A stretch of DNA of 15,488 nucleotides. Origin: an uncultured Bifidobacterium sp. Its GTDB lineage: Bacteria > Actinomycetota > Actinomycetes > Actinomycetales > Bifidobacteriaceae. The notes beneath the pieces are model-generated. The model made no database searches and was not told where the DNA came from. It was given only the letters and a program-made list of their open reading frames with translations. Shown one piece after another: positions 12,935 through 15,488 of the stretch (the stretch's first letter is position 1; each line of letters starts with the position of its first letter). The stretch spans positions 1 through 15,488 of the forward strand of contig CALNAE010000118.1 of the NCBI GenBank assembly GCA_937874315.1. The letters are read 5' to 3'. Both the position numbers and the translations under genes were made by a program.

Positions 12935-14827
12935 ATGTGTGGAATCGTTGGATATGCAGGAAGCGTCACGACGGCATGCGGCAAACCCTTGGAGGTCTGT
13001 CTGCAGGGACTGCGGCGGTTGGAGTACCGAGGATATGATTCGGCGGGCGTCGCGCTGGCGGCTCCAGGGATGCATGGCGTGGCGGTACGCAAAAAGGCCG
13101 GCCGGCTGGCCAATCTCGAGGAAAACCTCGAGCGACATCCATTGCCCGACGCGACCGTGGGCATCGGACACACCCGTTGGGCGACCAACGGCGAGCCGAG
13201 CGACGTCAACGCGCATCCGCATGTCAGCGCGGACGGTCATATCGCGGTTATTCATAACGGCATCATCGAGAACGCCAACCGGCTGAAATTCGATCTGCAG
13301 ACCGAAGGATATTCCTTCGTCTCGGCCACCGACACCGAAGTGGCGGCCAAGTTGCTGGGCAAGATCGCTCAGCAGGTCATCGATGAGACAGGGAAGCCGG
13401 ATGTGTTTGAGGCCCTGCGACGGGTGGCCCGGATGCTCTCGGGCGCTTTCACCATCCTTGCCGTGGACGATCGGCAACCGGACGTCGTCGTCGGCGTCAG
13501 ACACGACTCGCCATTGGTGGTGGGACTGGGCGAAGGTGAGAACTTCCTCGGTTCGGATGTCGCGGCCTTCGTCGCCTATACCAAGGAGGCGATGGAACTT
13601 GGCCAGGACACGGCGGTTTGCATCAGCGCCGATCGGGTGGTCGTCACGGACTTCGATGGAAACGAGGTGACCGACTCCAAACATTTCACCGTGGATTGGG
13701 ATGCCAGTGCCGCGGAAAAGGGCGGCTGGCCTTCCTTCATGGACAAGGAGATCCACGAGGACCCCGAGGCCGTGGGCAACACCCTGATGGGCCGTTTCGA
13801 TATGAACGGCGATATCGTCCTCGATGAGGTGCATATCAGCCCGGAGGATTTCAAGTCGATCGACAAAATCATCGTCGTGGCGTGCGGCACCGCGAGCTAC
13901 GCCGGCATGGTCGCCAAGTATGCCATCGAACATTGGGTGAGGATTCCCGTCGAGGTGGAACTGGCGCACGAATTCCGCTACCGGGATCCGATTCTCACGC
14001 CCAGGACGCTGGTCGTGGCGATTTCCCAGTCCGGCGAGACCATGGACACGCTGATGGCCTTGCGTCATGCGCGTGAGCAGGGTTCGCGCGTGCTGGCCAT
14101 CTGCAATACGCAGGGGGCGTCCATTCCTCGAGAGTCGGATGCGGTCTTGTATACCCACGCCGGCCCCGAGATAGCCGTGGCCTCCACGAAGGCTTTCGTC
14201 GCGCAGATCGTCGCCGCCTATCTGCTGGGCCTGTATCTGGCGCAGATCAAAGGCACGATGTATCGCGACGAGGTCCACCAAATCGTCGGCCAGCTTCGCG
14301 CCATGCCCGAGAAGATCCAGTGGGTGCTCGACACCCAGGCGGACACCATCAATAAGACCGCCAAACGGATGTTGAACGCTCATTCGTTCCTCTTCCTCGG
14401 ACGCCATGTCGGCTATCCGGTGGCGATGGAGGGGGCGCTGAAACTCAAGGAAATCGCCTATACCTTCACCGAAGGCTTTGCCGCCGGGGAACTCAAGCAC
14501 GGACCCATCGCGCTGGTCGACGAAGGCGAGCCCGTCGTGGTGATCGTCCCATCGGCGCGCGGACGCAATATCCTGCACAACAAGATGATCTCCGGCATCG
14601 AGGAGGTCAAGGCGCGCGGTGCCTTCACCATCGCCGTGGCCGAGCAGGACGATCCCGATGTCCGGCAGTACGCCGATGTGGTGCTCTGGCGACCGGTATG
14701 CCCCACGCTGCTCAGCCCGCTGGTCGACGTGGTGCCGTTGCAGTTGTTCGCCATGGACATGGCGATGCTCAAAGGATATGACGTCGACAAGCCGCGTAAT
14801 CTCGCCAAATCCGTAACCGTGGAATGA
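12935..14827 (+). CDS. glmS: Glutamine-fructose-6-phosphate aminotransferase (isomerizing)
   Basis: GlmS makes glucosamine 6-phosphate from fructose 6-phosphate and glutamine, the entry to UDP-GlcNAc and peptidoglycan; in bifidobacteria fructose 6-phosphate is also the substrate of the phosphoketolase shunt. The 630 residues contain the N-terminal glutaminase domain (about 2-230) with nucleophile Cys2 (MCGIVGY), and RRLEYRGYDSAG, GHTRWATNG and HNGIIEN. Two SIS sugar-isomerase domains follow (about 300-430 and 470-620), with CGTASY, SQSGETMDT, EIAVASTKAF and the C-terminal tail DKPRNLAKSVTVE. Length is near the 609 of E. coli GlmS. The ATG is fixed because Cys must be residue 2. Its stop overlaps the start of the next gene by four bases. 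Regulation by the hairpin or promoter upstream is unknown. Confidence 0.97.
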   Translation: MCGIVGYAGSVTTACGKPLEVCLQGLRRLEYRGYDSAGVALAAPGMHGVAVRKKAGRLANLEENLERHPLPDATVGIGHTRWATNGEPSDVNAHPHVSADGHIAVIHNGIIENANRLKFDLQTEGYSFVSATDTEVAAKLLGKIAQQVIDETGKPDVFEALRRVARMLSGAFTILAVDDRQPDVVVGVRHDSPLVVGLGEGENFLGSDVAAFVAYTKEAMELGQDTAVCISADRVVVTDFDGNEVTDSKHFTVDWDASAAEKGGWPSFMDKEIHEDPEAVGNTLMGRFDMNGDIVLDEVHISPEDFKSIDKIIVVACGTASYAGMVAKYAIEHWVRIPVEVELAHEFRYRDPILTPRTLVVAISQSGETMDTLMALRHAREQGSRVLAICNTQGASIPRESDAVLYTHAGPEIAVASTKAFVAQIVAAYLLGLYLAQIKGTMYRDEVHQIVGQLRAMPEKIQWVLDTQADTINKTAKRMLNAHSFLFLGRHVGYPVAMEGALKLKEIAYTFTEGFAAGELKHGPIALVDEGEPVVVIVPSARGRNILHNKMISGIEEVKARGAFTIAVAEQDDPDVRQYADVVLWRPVCPTLLSPLVDVVPLQLFAMDMAMLKGYDVDKPRNLAKSVTVE

Positions 14828-15488
14828 CCGACCGCTTGACGCCGGTTCAACCGCGGTGTTCGCCGCTGATGTCGGTCTCTGACTCGTCCCGTGCCACGGA
14901 CCCTGCCTCGGCCTTTGCTTCGGCCCCAACGCAACGCTCGGTGCAACGTGTTGCGAAGCCGTCGCCCCGGCGGCATCGGTGGGTCGAAGAGGAGCCCGAG
15001 ATTCCCTTCGAGCTTGAGGTGCTGTACGAGGATGACGGGATCATCGTCGTCGACAAGCCGCATTTCCTCGCCACGACGCCGCGCGGCATGTGGTATCGTC
15101 AGAGCGCGTTGATGAGGTTGCGGGAACGGTTCGGTGAACCGGATATCACGCCGGCGCACCGTTTGGATCGTGCCACGGCGGGCATCGTCCTGTTCGTGCG
15201 CAAGCCACGGCTGCGCAGAACCTACCAGACGTTGTTCGAGCATCACGACGTGACCAAGGAATATGAATGTCTTGCGCCGGCCGCGCCCATCGTGCGACCG
15301 CGGTACGGCACCATCGAACGGCTGCGAAGGCCCGCCGTCTTCCCGCTCCTGCGCCGGTCGACCATCGTCAAGGAACGCGGTCGCTTGCAGGCCTTCGAGG
15401 TGCCCGGGAGGGTCAACGCGCAGACCTGGATCGACATCGCGGAGCGCGGTGTGGAGTCGCGCGAACGTTGGCCTGCATCGCAAGGGCC
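14824..15488 (+). CDS. RluA-family pseudouridine synthase (partial, 5' part)
   Basis: An open frame of 221 codons starts at ATG 14824, overlapping the glmS stop as ATGA, and runs off the window. Residues about 1-60 are polar (Ser, Pro, Arg, Glu) and probably disordered. The catalytic domain follows: FELEVLYEDDGIIVVDKPHFLATTPRG, then HRLDRATAG (112-120), where Asp115 is the catalytic aspartate that attacks uracil in RluA-type enzymes, and IVLFVRKPRLRRTYQTLFEHHDVTKEYECL. It would convert specific uridines in rRNA or tRNA to pseudouridine; the target cannot be told. ATG 14869 is an alternative start. The overlap with glmS suggests translational coupling. Low resemblance to the S4-containing RluC/RluD N-terminus; no S4 domain is visible. 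Confidence 0.88.
   Translation, partial: MTDRLTPVQPRCSPLMSVSDSSRATDPASAFASAPTQRSVQRVAKPSPRRHRWVEEEPEIPFELEVLYEDDGIIVVDKPHFLATTPRGMWYRQSALMRLRERFGEPDITPAHRLDRATAGIVLFVRKPRLRRTYQTLFEHHDVTKEYECLAPAAPIVRPRYGTIERLRRPAVFPLLRRSTIVKERGRLQAFEVPGRVNAQTWIDIAERGVESRERWPASQG

Noticed and set aside
12764..14929. Very long minus-strand open frame (721 codons) opposite glmS
   Set aside because: It is fully antisense to a clear glmS with all catalytic motifs. It shows no recognisable domain, and long antisense frames are common in GC-rich coding DNA.
14458..15483. Minus-strand open frame of 341 codons
   Set aside because: It is antisense to the end of glmS and to the pseudouridine synthase with HRLDRATAG. 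Its translation is Arg/Pro-rich without family motifs.

Overview
The window looks like chromosomal DNA of a high-GC actinobacterium, most likely a Bifidobacterium or close relative. This is inferred from the gene order prfB-ftsE-ftsX-CHAP hydrolase-smpB, an actinobacterial-type DapD, a prfB without the usual frameshift, and codon use. I saw no rRNA, tRNA, insertion sequence, phage gene or CRISPR array. No gene-free stretch exceeds 300 bases; the longest gap is 277 bases (9498-9774).

Layout. Bases 1-192 hold the C-terminal end of citrate synthase (+), facing dapD (-, 214-1203) of the lysine/diaminopimelate pathway. Diverging from dapD is a 43-residue, one-helix membrane peptide (1333-1464) that looks leaderless. 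Next comes a cell-division/translation block on the + strand: prfB (release factor 2), ftsE with a very long disordered tail, ftsX, a secreted coiled-coil/CHAP protein resembling the FtsEX-controlled hydrolase PcsB, and smpB (trans-translation) with a TTG start.

From about 7.5 to 12.8 kb lies a polar amino-acid-type ABC importer. It has three paralogous lipoprotein substrate-binding proteins in a row, a single permease and a single ATPase. Copies 2 and 3 are nearly identical in some segments and much more divergent in others. The simplest reading is one membrane transporter served by three binding proteins, perhaps with different ligands. Several short palindromes lie in the gaps of this cluster.

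The last part holds glmS (glucosamine-6-phosphate synthase, cell-wall precursor supply) and, overlapping its stop codon, the start of an RluA-type pseudouridine synthase cut by the window edge.

Several genes meet at the cell envelope: DapD supplies diaminopimelate for lysine and possibly other uses, GlmS supplies amino sugars, and FtsEX plus the CHAP protein would control peptidoglycan cleavage at division. I did not find a clearly new defence or mobile system. The most unusual items are the extended FtsE, the triple binding-protein array with mosaic similarity, and the leaderless membrane peptide.
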